From contig JBBQWW010000001.1 in assembly GCA_038210245.1 (NCBI GenBank), positions 62,001-126,000 of the forward strand: DNA of 64,000 nt. Reading direction: 5' to 3'. This DNA comes from Bog-756 sp038210245. Its GTDB lineage: Bacteria > Actinomycetota > Acidimicrobiia > Acidimicrobiales > RAAP-2. The position numbers and the translations under genes were made by a program. Positions 8,483 through 16,445 of this stretch are shown here, one piece after another. The notes under the pieces are model-generated. The model saw only the letters and a list, made by a program, of their open reading frames with translations. It did not search any database and was not told the DNA's origin. The number at the start of each line of letters is the position of its first letter. Position 1 is the stretch's first letter.

Positions 8483-8914
8483 TCAGGCCGGCAGTCGGTG
8501 GATGCGGAGCTGGACCCGACGCATCTGCGAACGCAGGGTGAGCCCGCGCAGCGTGTAGTAGTCGATGTCCAGATAGGCCATGACGGCGTGGTCATAGGAA
8601 GAGCCGGGGTCGGACCGGTCGAGGGCCCAATCGATGAACTGATCCACGGTACTGCCCATGATCGATGCTGCTTGGGGAACGGAGAGCCCCTGGTCGGTGA
8701 GGGACTGGGTCAGCAGCTCGCCGAGCGTCAGCAGCCGCTCGGGCACCGGGCCGGCTGGCCGCGGTTCCGGTGGGGGCACGTACGCCTCCGGCGGCACGAA
8801 TCCTTCCACATGGCGGCGGGCCCACTCGTCGTACCCAGGGAGGCGGCTCTTCGATGGATTCGGGCGCCCGGCGACCCCGGACTCCCACCAGATGACCCTC
8901 TTCCGTCGCTTCAT
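8483..8914 (-). CDS. Hypothetical protein with possible helix-turn-helix
   Basis: 143 residues from the internal ATG at 8914 (MKRRKRVIWWESG); an in-frame ATG further up at 8956 would add 14 residues. There is a basic N terminus, a proline-rich linker around 55-70 (YVPPPEPRPAGPVPE), then a helical region LTQSLTDQGLSVPQAASIMG that reads like a helix-turn-helix. It is probably a DNA-binding or antitoxin-like protein, but no family can be named. The stop codon lies inside a small hairpin (GCCGGCC-TCA-GGCCGGC, 8476-8492) that may end transcription. Confidence 0.55.
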   Translation of the reverse strand: MKRRKRVIWWESGVAGRPNPSKSRLPGYDEWARRHVEGFVPPEAYVPPPEPRPAGPVPERLLTLGELLTQSLTDQGLSVPQAASIMGSTVDQFIDWALDRSDPGSSYDHAVMAYLDIDYYTLRGLTLRSQMRRVQLRIHRLPA

Positions 8915-9167
8915 GGTCTGCCCCCGTCTTCTGCCGCTCGATCTCGTGCCCGACACTCCACGTCTAACCGCGGCGACGTGTCGCCCTCTCGAGAATCCCT
9001 GTGAACTGTCATCTCAGCCAGAACTGGAGGGTCGTGTCAATGCCCGGAGTGGGCTCGTGCCCAGGGCGAGCGCTGGTTGTGACAGCACCGTCACTCGGGG
9101 TGCATGAGCTGGGGCATCAGGGCGAAATCGCCGCCTCCGACAGCACCACCTCGCGCCCCCCGACGGG

Positions 9168-9380
9168 TCACGCCGCTGATCCGTAGAACGGGGCATGGAA
9201 GGAGAAGATCCCACCGTCGGAGGCCAACAACCAGTAGCCGTCTCCGGAGGGGTCGTCCAGGCCGGCGATGATCGGCCGGTTGAGGGCGATGCTTCCGGTA
9301 GAGCCGTAGACAGGCGCGCTCCCGAACGAGAAGATGCCCCCTTCGCTGGCCACCAGTTGCCGGCCCGGCCCACCGCAGAG
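9168..9380 (-). pseudogene. Remnant of a secreted YWLxASDGGIFSF repeat protein
   Basis: The minus-strand frame from about 9380 to the stop at 9168 encodes two beta-propeller-like repeat modules (QLVASEGGIFSFGSAPVYG and YWLLASDGGIFSFHAPFYG, joined by LNRPIIAGLDDPSGDG). These are the same repeats as in the intact secreted protein at 57571-58962. No start codon, signal peptide or N-terminal domain precedes them; upstream the frame is low-quality and collides with a plus-strand small gene. It reads as the decayed 3' end of a once larger gene. Confidence 0.6.
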
Positions 9381-9445
9381 GCGTGCGCCGCGGACTTGAC
9401 GGGCCGGACTTTGCCTCGGTGTCGTCCGCTCGGGTAGGCAGTCGC

Positions 9446-9649
9446 ATGGGAGAACGAGGGAGACCGAACGACGGGCGTTGCCGGTGGGAGCTCTTCGCCT
9501 CGGGTGACTGGCATCGATGCAACAAGCCTCGACGTCACGAAGGTGCTCATCAGCTGGGCGGTGTGACCATGGGCCGCCGGGCGATCGTTCGGCTCCGGAT
9601 GCAGCGCAACCCCACGGTCAGGCGGGCGAAGAGCAGGGTTGGAGGCTGA
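9446..9649 (+). CDS. Small Cys/His-rich putative zinc-binding protein
   Basis: 67 residues from the ATG at 9446. It has a CRWELFASGDWHRCNKPRRHEGAH-type motif (split here: C, then C about 11 residues on, then two histidines), which suggests a small metal-binding knuckle such as those annotated as hypothetical in many actinobacteria. The basic tail (RRAIVRLRMQRNPTVRRAKSR) suggests nucleic-acid contact. A good hairpin terminator begins 23 nt after the stop, supporting a real transcript. Function unknown. Confidence 0.45.
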   Translation: MGERGRPNDGRCRWELFASGDWHRCNKPRRHEGAHQLGGVTMGRRAIVRLRMQRNPTVRRAKSRVGG

Positions 9650-9671
9650 TCGGACCCACCGGGAACGGTCG

Positions 9672-9705
9672 CCCTCCGAACCCTTCCGGGGAAAGGTTCG
9701 GAGGG
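9672..9705 (+). terminator. Hairpin terminator after the small Cys/His gene
   Basis: Perfect 11-bp arms (CCCTCCGAACC / GGTTCGGAGGG) with a 12-nt loop, followed by GTTCT. It is placed 23 nt after the stop at 9649 and could also act on the opposite strand after the SGNH gene. Confidence 0.7.
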
Positions 9706-9783
9706 GTTCTACCGCCGGGCCCGACCTCCGGCCACCAGCGGCAGATCTGGGCCGGCACCTCCCCGATACTGCCAGTCACGCCA

Positions 9784-10587
9784 TCACGAGCACCCGCTCA
9801 CAGTTCGGACGATCAGCTCGGCCAGCGCCCGCTCACCGGAGATGTTGGGATGCAGGCCGTCGCCGCCGAACCAGGTGCCGGGCGTACCTTGCTCCAAGTG
9901 GTGGGGGGACGACAGCGCCGCCCAGTCGGCGATGGCCACCGTCCGTCCATGTCTCCGCCAGACCTGTTGCATGAGCTGGTCCCGGATTCCCCAGGCCTGC
10001 TGGGTGTAGTGCACTTCCGCCCCGAATGTGGTCGGGGGATAGTAGCTGGGGGTGACGAGTACGACGCAGTCCGACAACGCCCTAGCGGCACGCACCACAC
10101 TGCCGATGTTGTCCCGCGCCCCGGTGAGTCTCGCCGCCAGATCGGTGGAGCTGTCGGCGACGAAGGCGAAGGCGGCACGCAGGGCGTCGTTCGTCCCGAG
10201 CTCGATGACGATGGCCGATGGGTGGGTGCGGGCAGCTGCGTCGACCTGGGTCGCCGCCCAGTTCCCCTGGACGACATCCAGCGGCCAGTTGCCTCGGGAG
10301 TCCAGACCCTCGCCCCAGCCGGCGCCGGTTTGGGAGGTGATCGACCAGACCACGCCCGTTGGTCCAGCGAAATCCGGACGGCGGAGATCCGTGGCCAGAT
10401 CGGCGGAGATGCTGTCACCGATCACGGCGACGGTCGGTGTGGCCGGGTGCGGGTCGGCGGCTCCGGCCGGCCAGAAGGTGCATCCTCCGAGGGTGAGTGC
10501 AGCTACCACGGCTACCACGGCCACCACGGCCACCACGGCACCGGCCGCGCCTATCCTCACCTTGGGTTCCTGCCCGACTCTGCCCAC
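9784..10587 (-). CDS. SGNH/GDSL-family hydrolase lipoprotein
   Basis: 267 residues from a GTG at 10587; the open frame continues to 10686 but that stretch overlaps the small Cys-rich gene. There is a hydrophobic signal segment (VRIGAAGAVVAVVAVVAVVAALTLGGC) with a lipobox ending LGGC, so it is probably a lipid-anchored extracytoplasmic protein. The SGNH blocks are visible: block I VIGDSIS (catalytic Ser), a Gly in block II, block III IELGTNDAL (Asn), and block V GDGLHPN (Asp and His). Members are esterases, lipases or acetyl-sugar deacylases; substrate unknown. A 9-bp tandem repeat encodes part of the signal segment. Confidence 0.85.
   Translation of the reverse strand: MGRVGQEPKVRIGAAGAVVAVVAVVAVVAALTLGGCTFWPAGAADPHPATPTVAVIGDSISADLATDLRRPDFAGPTGVVWSITSQTGAGWGEGLDSRGNWPLDVVQGNWAATQVDAAARTHPSAIVIELGTNDALRAAFAFVADSSTDLAARLTGARDNIGSVVRAARALSDCVVLVTPSYYPPTTFGAEVHYTQQAWGIRDQLMQQVWRRHGRTVAIADWAALSSPHHLEQGTPGTWFGGDGLHPNISGERALAELIVRTVSGCS
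10503..10538 (-). repeat. Four tandem 9-bp units inside the signal peptide of the SGNH lipoprotein
   Basis: On the plus strand two CTACCACGG and two CCACCACGG units lie head to tail. They encode V-A-V triplets in the hydrophobic core of the signal segment, so copy-number slippage would lengthen or shorten it in frame. Confidence 0.8.
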
Positions 10588-10630
10588 CGTGGCACGGTAG
10601 CCCCCTGGGTGCCGCCGGTCCGGATGGTGC

Positions 10631-10756
10631 TCAGCAGGGGTTGTCGGCGCAGGGGATGCAAGAAGGGCGCCCGTTGAGGTCGACAAGCGACTCGACGTAC
10701 CGCTTGCAGAACGTGCACCGCTCGGTCGGGCGGCTGCGCGACGTCCTTCGGATCAT
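10631..10756 (-). CDS. 41-residue zinc-ribbon-like protein
   Basis: This short gene runs from an ATG at 10756 to TGA at 10631. It encodes a basic leader (MIRRTSRSRPTER) followed by CTFCKRYVE and then CIPCADNPC, giving CxxC...CxxC plus a final cysteine. That spacing is typical of a one-domain zinc ribbon. It lies 43 nt upstream of the SGNH lipoprotein start on the same strand and may share its transcript. Function unknown; similar tiny CxxC proteins in actinobacteria are uncharacterised. Confidence 0.55.
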   Translation of the reverse strand: MIRRTSRSRPTERCTFCKRYVESLVDLNGRPSCIPCADNPC

Positions 10757-10838
10757 GCTGCCAGGCTACTGGAGCCATTTCGATGCGTCCGGTCAGTAGC
10801 ACCCCGGTCGTCCTGCTCAAGGACGCGTTCTCGCAGGC

Positions 10839-10852
10839 TGAACGCCCGTTCA
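10839..10852. promoter_or_regulatory. LexA-box-like palindrome
   Basis: The perfect palindrome TGAACGCCCGTTCA contains the GAAC-N4-GTTC core of actinobacterial SOS boxes. It lies 83 nt upstream of the small zinc-ribbon gene. The core is short enough to occur by chance. Confidence 0.3.
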
Positions 10853-10964
10853 GACATCCGGAGTCATTGCAGTGGACATGCACCCTGGGCGAACCGACCC
10901 CAGACCGGGAAGGGGCGCTCCCGGAGGGTTTGGGCTCTGGCTGGCCTCCGTGTCTTTTGTCATT

Positions 10965-11363
10965 TCAGCGGCGGCCGGTCGACCGGCTCCCCGTGTCTTG
11001 GAGCCACGCGTCAATCGAAAAGTCTTCCGCATCTGCATAACCTTTGCCAGCGGGGGAGGGGGGCCGTGGCGGGATTTGATCGGACGGGGGAGTAGTCGAT
11101 AGATGGGACGGGGGTCTGAGTCGATTGGCCGGGGGACCCGTGGACCGGTGGGACGGGAACCTAACCCGCAGCCATCGGTCCAGCTCGGCGTCGACGATCA
11201 GGGTCGTAACCCCCAAGCGACGGGGATGGAGGTGGTTCTCTCGGATCTCTGCACGAACGGCATCCTCGCTGATTCGGGCGATATCAGCAGCTTGCGAGAT
11301 GGTGAACCAGTAGCGGGTAACCGTCACGAACAGATCCCACGACACACCACCATTACCCTCCAT
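10965..11363 (-). CDS. Excisionase-like helix-turn-helix protein
   Basis: 132 residues. Residues about 18-70 (YWFTISQAADIARISEDAVR ... HPRRLGVTTLIVDAELDRWL) match the short winged HTH of the MerR/excisionase-like family, in which the protein reads a site and then holds it through a beta wing. It is followed by a proline/serine-rich linker with degenerate DNA repeats and a short acidic/helical tail. The ATG at 11363 has a weak ribosome site; an alternative GTG seven codons in is possible. No integrase or phage gene is nearby, so it is more likely a host regulator. Confidence 0.55.
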   Translation of the reverse strand: MEGNGGVSWDLFVTVTRYWFTISQAADIARISEDAVRAEIRENHLHPRRLGVTTLIVDAELDRWLRVRFPSHRSTGPPANRLRPPSHLSTTPPSDQIPPRPPSPAGKGYADAEDFSIDAWLQDTGSRSTGRR

Positions 11364-11532
11364 CGGTCAAGCGGTAGCCGGCCTTGAAGGAATCGGCCGG
11401 AATCGACATCGGGAAAGCATCGAAGAACCACTAGACCGCATGAAGATGGGACGATGGTTGAGCCGCTCTGGACGATGACTTCGGTGCCCGTCGCGCATAA
11501 ATCGCGAGCGAAGGAGGGATTCTCTTCTGATC

Positions 11533-11548
11533 GTCGCTGTACAGCGAC
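11533..11548 (-). terminator. Short hairpin downstream of rnpB
   Basis: GTCGCT-GTAC-AGCGAC begins 6 nt beyond the 3' end of RNase P RNA, where a terminator is expected. The stem is only 6 bp with a 4-nt loop, so it may be weak. Confidence 0.45.
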
Positions 11549-11553
11549 TAAGT

Positions 11554-11949
<396 letters not shown>

Positions 11950-12047
11950 CCCTCCATCGTCCCACACCGGAGGGTCCCCCGCCTCGTCCGGTGCTGGTAG
12001 GTGTGGCCGTGGCTGACCCCGTGACGACGTCCATCTAACCTGGCACG

Positions 12048-13502
12048 GTGTCCCTCGAATCACGAGCAGAGCGCCTGCGGGCCGAGCATTCCGGACCGGA
12101 CGCCCTGTCCATCACCGAATTCTACCGGCGGGTGGACCGAGCCATCAGGACGTCCTTTCCCGAAGAACTCTGGATCACCGGCGAGATCCGCTCGATGAAG
12201 GTCCTCACCCGGGGGCACTGCTTCATCGACCTGGTGGACCCGACCAACGCCGAGGACACTGCCGCCCCCACGCTCAACGTCAAGTGTTGGGCGACCCGAT
12301 GGAGGAGCGTCCGTGCCACCCTGGACGGCCTGGGCATCGTCCTTGACGCCGGCATGGAGGTGCGGGTCCGCGGTGAGGTCCAGTTCTACAAGTCCCGGGG
12401 CACGGTCGACTTCATCCTCTCCGAGCTCGACACCGACGCCCTGCTGGGCAAGGTGGCCGCTGAGCGGGCCCGGCTGATCAAGGCCCTGGTCGACGAGCAC
12501 CTCTTCGACCGGCAACGGCGCCTGCCCGTGTCGCCGGTGCCGCTCCGGGTCGGTCTGGTGGCCAGCCCCGGCACCGAGGGCTGCAACGACTTCCTCGGAG
12601 GGCTCCACGGATCGGGACTGGCCTTCGATGTGGCTCTGGCCCCCACGGCCGTGCAGGGGAAAGGCGCATCCAACCGGATCGCCGCCGCCATCGGCGACCT
12701 GCAGCGCCGACCGCTCGACGTGGTCGTTCTGGTGAGAGGTGGTGGCTCCAAGGCCGACCTGGCCGCCTTCGATGCCGAGCGGGTGGCCCGGGCCATCGCC
12801 ACCTCCGTCCATCCGATCTGGACCGGTATCGGTCACACCGGTGACCAGTCGGTAGCCGACGAAGTGGCCAACCGAGCCTTCATCACGCCTACCGAGTGCG
12901 GACAGGAGCTGGCCCGGCTGGCAACGGAGTTCTGGCGGTCCCGGATGGATTCGGGCCTGGTGGTCAGCCGACTGTCCGGAGAGCTGCTGAGGCGGGCGGA
13001 ACGTTCGCTCGACCGGCACCGGCACGGGATGGTCACCGGGGCCCGCTCTCAGATCGACCGGCACGCCGACCGATTGCAGCACCGGTCCCGCACGCTGCGT
13101 GGTTCGGTGCGGAGCCAGTTGGACACCCACGGCCGCCACCTCGGGAACAGGGGTGCCCTTCTGGCCCGGTCTTCGCTCCGCTCGGCGGAGATCGGTCGGA
13201 CCGACCTCGACGCTCGCGGTCAGCGGCTGGCCGCCCTGCCCTCCCGACGGTTGCTGGGTGAGGACCTCCGGGTGGCCCAGTGGCGGCGACTGCTCGGCGC
13301 CTACGACTACCGCCGTCAGCTCGAACGGGGCTACTCGGTCACCCGTGATGCCGCCGGCCGGGTGGTCCGGTCGGCCGCCGAGCTCCCCCCGGGGTCACGG
13401 ATGGTCACCCGGCTGGCCGACGGCAACGTGGCGTCGATCGTCACCGTCGATGATGCACCGAATACCGCACATGATCGACTCGACGACGAAGGAGAGCAGT
13501 GA
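12048..13502 (+). CDS. xseA: Exodeoxyribonuclease VII large subunit
   Basis: 484 residues from a GTG at 12048. An N-terminal OB-fold (about 20-115, WITGEIRSMKVLTRGHCFIDL) is followed by the catalytic XseA domain with RVGLVASPGTEGCNDF, VVVLVRGGGSKADLAAFD and HTGDQSVADEVA motifs, a long charged helical region (about 300-420) and a C-terminal domain opening LERGYSVT. With XseB it forms the nuclease that degrades single-stranded DNA in mismatch and recombination repair. Somewhat longer than average through the helical region. Its stop overlaps the xseB start (TGATG), so the two are co-translated. Confidence 0.95.
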   Translation: MSLESRAERLRAEHSGPDALSITEFYRRVDRAIRTSFPEELWITGEIRSMKVLTRGHCFIDLVDPTNAEDTAAPTLNVKCWATRWRSVRATLDGLGIVLDAGMEVRVRGEVQFYKSRGTVDFILSELDTDALLGKVAAERARLIKALVDEHLFDRQRRLPVSPVPLRVGLVASPGTEGCNDFLGGLHGSGLAFDVALAPTAVQGKGASNRIAAAIGDLQRRPLDVVVLVRGGGSKADLAAFDAERVARAIATSVHPIWTGIGHTGDQSVADEVANRAFITPTECGQELARLATEFWRSRMDSGLVVSRLSGELLRRAERSLDRHRHGMVTGARSQIDRHADRLQHRSRTLRGSVRSQLDTHGRHLGNRGALLARSSLRSAEIGRTDLDARGQRLAALPSRRLLGEDLRVAQWRRLLGAYDYRRQLERGYSVTRDAAGRVVRSAAELPPGSRMVTRLADGNVASIVTVDDAPNTAHDRLDDEGEQ

Positions 13503-13825
13503 TGGCGACGACCGAGGGCAATGGGAAAGCTGCCGACGGAACCAGTCAGGGAGTGGCCGAACTGAGCTACTCCGAGGCCGGGGCCCAGCTGGACTCCATC
13601 ATCGAGGAGTTCGAGACCGGCGTCGTCGACGTCGACCGCCTGGTTGATCAGTTGGAGCGGGCCACCGACATCGTGGACGAGCTGGACCGCCGGCTGCGCC
13701 GCACCCGCATGCGGGTGGAGGAGCTGGTTCCCCGGCTGGAGTCCATCGGCCAGGTCGACCCCGGAACACAGGACGACGATAGTGACGACGACGGTGAGGC
13801 CCCGGAGCCAGTCGGGCTCTTCTGA
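13502..13825 (+). CDS. xseB: Exodeoxyribonuclease VII small subunit
   Basis: 107 residues from the ATG at 13502, which shares one base with the xseA stop; a GTG one codon earlier is also possible. The core ELSYSEAGAQLDSIIEEFETGVVDVDRLVDQLERA matches the family signature (L...LE.IV..LE.G...L), forming the helical hairpin that binds the coiled region of XseA. An acidic tail (DDDSDDDGEAPEP) follows. A hairpin terminator starts inside the stop codon. Confidence 0.93.
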   Translation: MATTEGNGKAADGTSQGVAELSYSEAGAQLDSIIEEFETGVVDVDRLVDQLERATDIVDELDRRLRRTRMRVEELVPRLESIGQVDPGTQDDDSDDDGEAPEPVGLF

Positions 13826-13843
13826 ACCCCCTCCGAGGGGTTC
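13824..13843. terminator. Bidirectional hairpin terminator between xseB and the acyl-CoA synthetase gene
   Basis: GAACCCC-CTCCGA-GGGGTTC overlaps the xseB stop codon and lies 15 nt beyond the end of the convergent gene at 13859. Confidence 0.7.
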
Positions 13844-13858
13844 GGCGGCACGCGCCAG

Positions 13859-15466
13859 TCAGTTGATGTTGCGGTCGCTCTCGTCCCAGTAGGGCCGACG
13901 CAGCTCACGCTTCAGCACCTTTCCCGACGGATTGCGGGGCAGTACGTCGATGAAGTCGATGGAGGTCGGGCACTTGTAGTGGGCCAGGCGGTCCCGGGTG
14001 GCGGCAATGAGGTCGGCTTCGAGCCCCCGGTCGTCGGGCGGGGCCTCCGGGGCCCGGACGACGATGCCCTTCACCGTCTCCCCCCACCGGTCGTCGGGAA
14101 CACCGATGACGGCGGCGTCGGCCACGTCGGGGTGGGCCAACAGGGCGTTCTCCACCTCGGCCGGGTAGATGTTCTCACCGCCGGACACGATCATGTCCTT
14201 GATGCGGTCGTGCAGGAACAGGTAGCCGTCGGTGTCCAACCAGCCGGCGTCTCCGGTCCGGAGCCAACCGTCGCCGGTGAGGGCGGCGGCCGTCGCTTCG
14301 GGCTTGTTCCAGTAGCCGTGCATGTTCTGGTCCGAACGGGTCCACACCTCGCCCACCGACCCGATGGGCTGGTCCCGGCCGGTGTCGGGGTCCACGATCC
14401 GCAGCTCGATGTGGTCGAAGGGGCGCCCGGCCGAACGCAGGAGGTGGGCCCGGGACCCGTCGGGATCGTGATCCCCGGGCATCAGCGATGTGATGGCCCC
14501 GGTGGTCTCGGTGAGGCCGTAGACCTGAGCGAAGTCACATCCGAGGGCGGTCATGGACCGGACCAGCACGTCTTCGCTGATCGGCGAGGCCCCGTAGAAG
14601 ACGGTCCGGAGCGAGCTCACGTCGGTGGTGACCAGGGCCGGGGTGGCCAGCAGAAACATGAGCACTGCCGGGACCACGAAGGTTTCGGTGATCCGGTGCT
14701 CCTCGATGATGCGCAGCGCCTCGGTGGGCTCCACGTCCTTCAGGACCACCGAGTGACCACCTCGGGACATCCCGCACAGCGCCCACCCGGTCCCCCCGAT
14801 GTGGAAGAGCGGCATGGCCACCAGCGACACCGTGTCCGGGCCGATGTGGAACACCTGGTCGGCGTCGGTGAGGATGGCCGAGATGTTTCGGCCCGAGATG
14901 ACCGCCCCCTTGGGGAGCCCGGTGGTCCCCGACGTGTAGAGCTGCACGACCGGGTCATCCGGGCCTGGGTCGAAACCAGGATCGACCCGGTCCACCTCCC
15001 CCTCGGCATCTCTCCACTCGGCGAAGTGTTCCAGTGCCACCCAGTGGTCGACCCCGTCCACCAGGGTCTCCACCTCCTTCACCGTGGCGGCGTAGTCGGG
15101 CCCGTAGAAGAGGATGGGGGCTCCCGAGTCCTCGACGATGGCGGCGATCTCCGCCGGGGCCAGCCGCCAGTTGACGGCCACGCTGACCGCGCCGAGCAGG
15201 GCGCAGCCGAACAGCACCTCGAAGTACTCGCTGCCGTTGCGGTCGAGGAACGCCACCCGGTCACCCGGTCCCACCCCGACCCGACCCAGCGCGTAGGCCA
15301 CCCGGCGGGCCCGGGCGTAGACCTCGCTCCAGCTGAGCGTGGTGGCCCCCTCGGTGAGCATCGGGGCGTCGGGGGTCTCCCGAGCCCACCGCCGAATCAT
15401 GCCGGAGGCCGTCCGCAGGGAGGACGGGTCGGATCGACGGTCCGGTTCGGTCTGCTCGCTCGTCAC
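13859..15466 (-). CDS. AMP-dependent acyl-CoA synthetase (FadD-type)
   Basis: 535 residues from a GTG at 15466. It carries the adenylate-forming motifs: A3 QLYTSGTTGLPKGAV (about 172-186), A5 QVYGLTETTG, A7 LRTGDAGWLDTDGYL, A8 RIKDMIVSGGENIYPAEVE, and the catalytic lysine in A10 (NPSGKVLKRE) near the C terminus. It ligates CoA to a carboxylic acid using ATP; acyl preference cannot be read. Divergent from the metallo-beta-lactamase-fold gene, and monocistronic. Confidence 0.92.
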   Translation of the reverse strand: MTSEQTEPDRRSDPSSLRTASGMIRRWARETPDAPMLTEGATTLSWSEVYARARRVAYALGRVGVGPGDRVAFLDRNGSEYFEVLFGCALLGAVSVAVNWRLAPAEIAAIVEDSGAPILFYGPDYAATVKEVETLVDGVDHWVALEHFAEWRDAEGEVDRVDPGFDPGPDDPVVQLYTSGTTGLPKGAVISGRNISAILTDADQVFHIGPDTVSLVAMPLFHIGGTGWALCGMSRGGHSVVLKDVEPTEALRIIEEHRITETFVVPAVLMFLLATPALVTTDVSSLRTVFYGASPISEDVLVRSMTALGCDFAQVYGLTETTGAITSLMPGDHDPDGSRAHLLRSAGRPFDHIELRIVDPDTGRDQPIGSVGEVWTRSDQNMHGYWNKPEATAAALTGDGWLRTGDAGWLDTDGYLFLHDRIKDMIVSGGENIYPAEVENALLAHPDVADAAVIGVPDDRWGETVKGIVVRAPEAPPDDRGLEADLIAATRDRLAHYKCPTSIDFIDVLPRNPSGKVLKRELRRPYWDESDRNIN

Positions 15467-15572
15467 GCTCCACCCCTTGTGCCTGTCCCGGATCGGTGGG
15501 TCGATGGTACTCCTGCCCCCGGTCGGCCGCCCGGCTCGGCCACTCCGGAGCGCCGCCCGTAGAGTGGTGTCT

Positions 15573-16322
15573 GTGACCGACGCCGCCGACCCGACCCCGT
15601 CCGCTCCGGACGCCGACCGCCTGTACTTCCGCCAGTTACTGGCCGGTCGCGATTTCGCTGTCGACGACCAGGTGGCCCGACAGATGGTGAACTTCGTCTA
15701 TCTGGTGGGGGACCGGGTGACCGGTGAGGCCGTGGTCATCGACCCGGCCTACGGGATCGACGAACTACTGGCCCTGCTGCAGGCCGACGGGATGAAGTGC
15801 GTGGGCGCACTGGCCACCCACTACCACCCCGACCACGTCGGTGGCGACATGATGGGGTGGGGCATCGAGGGCATCACCCGTCTGCTCGAGGTCCACCCGG
15901 TGCCCATCCACGTGCAGGCGGACGAGGCCCTCTGGGTAGAGCGGTCCACCGGTGTGGGCGCCGGTGAGTTGGCCCTCCACCACGGTGGCGACGTGGTCAC
16001 CGTGGGCCAGGTCCCCATCACCCTGGTCCATACCCCGGGCCATACCCCGGGCAGCCAGTGCTTTCTGGTCGATGGACGGCTCGTGGCCGGCGACACCCTC
16101 TTCCTCGAAGGGTGCGGACGGACCGACCTCCCCGGCAGTGATCCCGCCGCCATGTACGAGTCGCTGACCACCCGCCTGGCCCATGTGCCCGACGACACCA
16201 TCCTCTATCCCGGCCACCTCTACTCACCGGAGCCGTCGGCCACCATGGGGGACACCCGGGCCCACAACTACGTCTTCCGACTGCGCACGCCCGAGCAGTG
16301 GATGACCATGTTCGGCCGGTAG
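15573..16322 (+). CDS. MBL-fold hydrolase, glyoxalase II / persulfide dioxygenase-like
   Basis: 249 residues from a GTG at 15573; another GTG two codons upstream is possible. The metal-binding motif THYHPDHVGGD (HxHxDH) is at about residue 85, followed by HTPGHTPGS, GDTLF and a C-terminal PGH. The CGRTDLPGSDPAAMYESL segment is typical of the ETHE1 / glyoxalase II branch. These enzymes are cytosolic and act on glutathione- or mycothiol-type thioesters or persulfides. With no rhodanese fused, the precise substrate is open. It is followed at 123 nt by an FAD reductase. Confidence 0.85.
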   Translation: MTDAADPTPSAPDADRLYFRQLLAGRDFAVDDQVARQMVNFVYLVGDRVTGEAVVIDPAYGIDELLALLQADGMKCVGALATHYHPDHVGGDMMGWGIEGITRLLEVHPVPIHVQADEALWVERSTGVGAGELALHHGGDVVTVGQVPITLVHTPGHTPGSQCFLVDGRLVAGDTLFLEGCGRTDLPGSDPAAMYESLTTRLAHVPDDTILYPGHLYSPEPSATMGDTRAHNYVFRLRTPEQWMTMFGR

Positions 16323-16445
16323 GCCGCTGCGGCCGATCGGTCGGAGTGGCCGACAGAGCGGCCGACTGAAATGTCCGACCCGGGACCCGATCCGGCGGAG
16401 CGGCCGGGTGTCCCTAGCGGCCAGAGGCACCTACGATGACGGGCC

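Noticed and set aside
10965..11363. Integrated element suggested by the excisionase-like HTH protein beside RNase P RNA
   Set aside because: No integrase, phage gene or duplicated attachment site was seen; likely an ordinary regulator.
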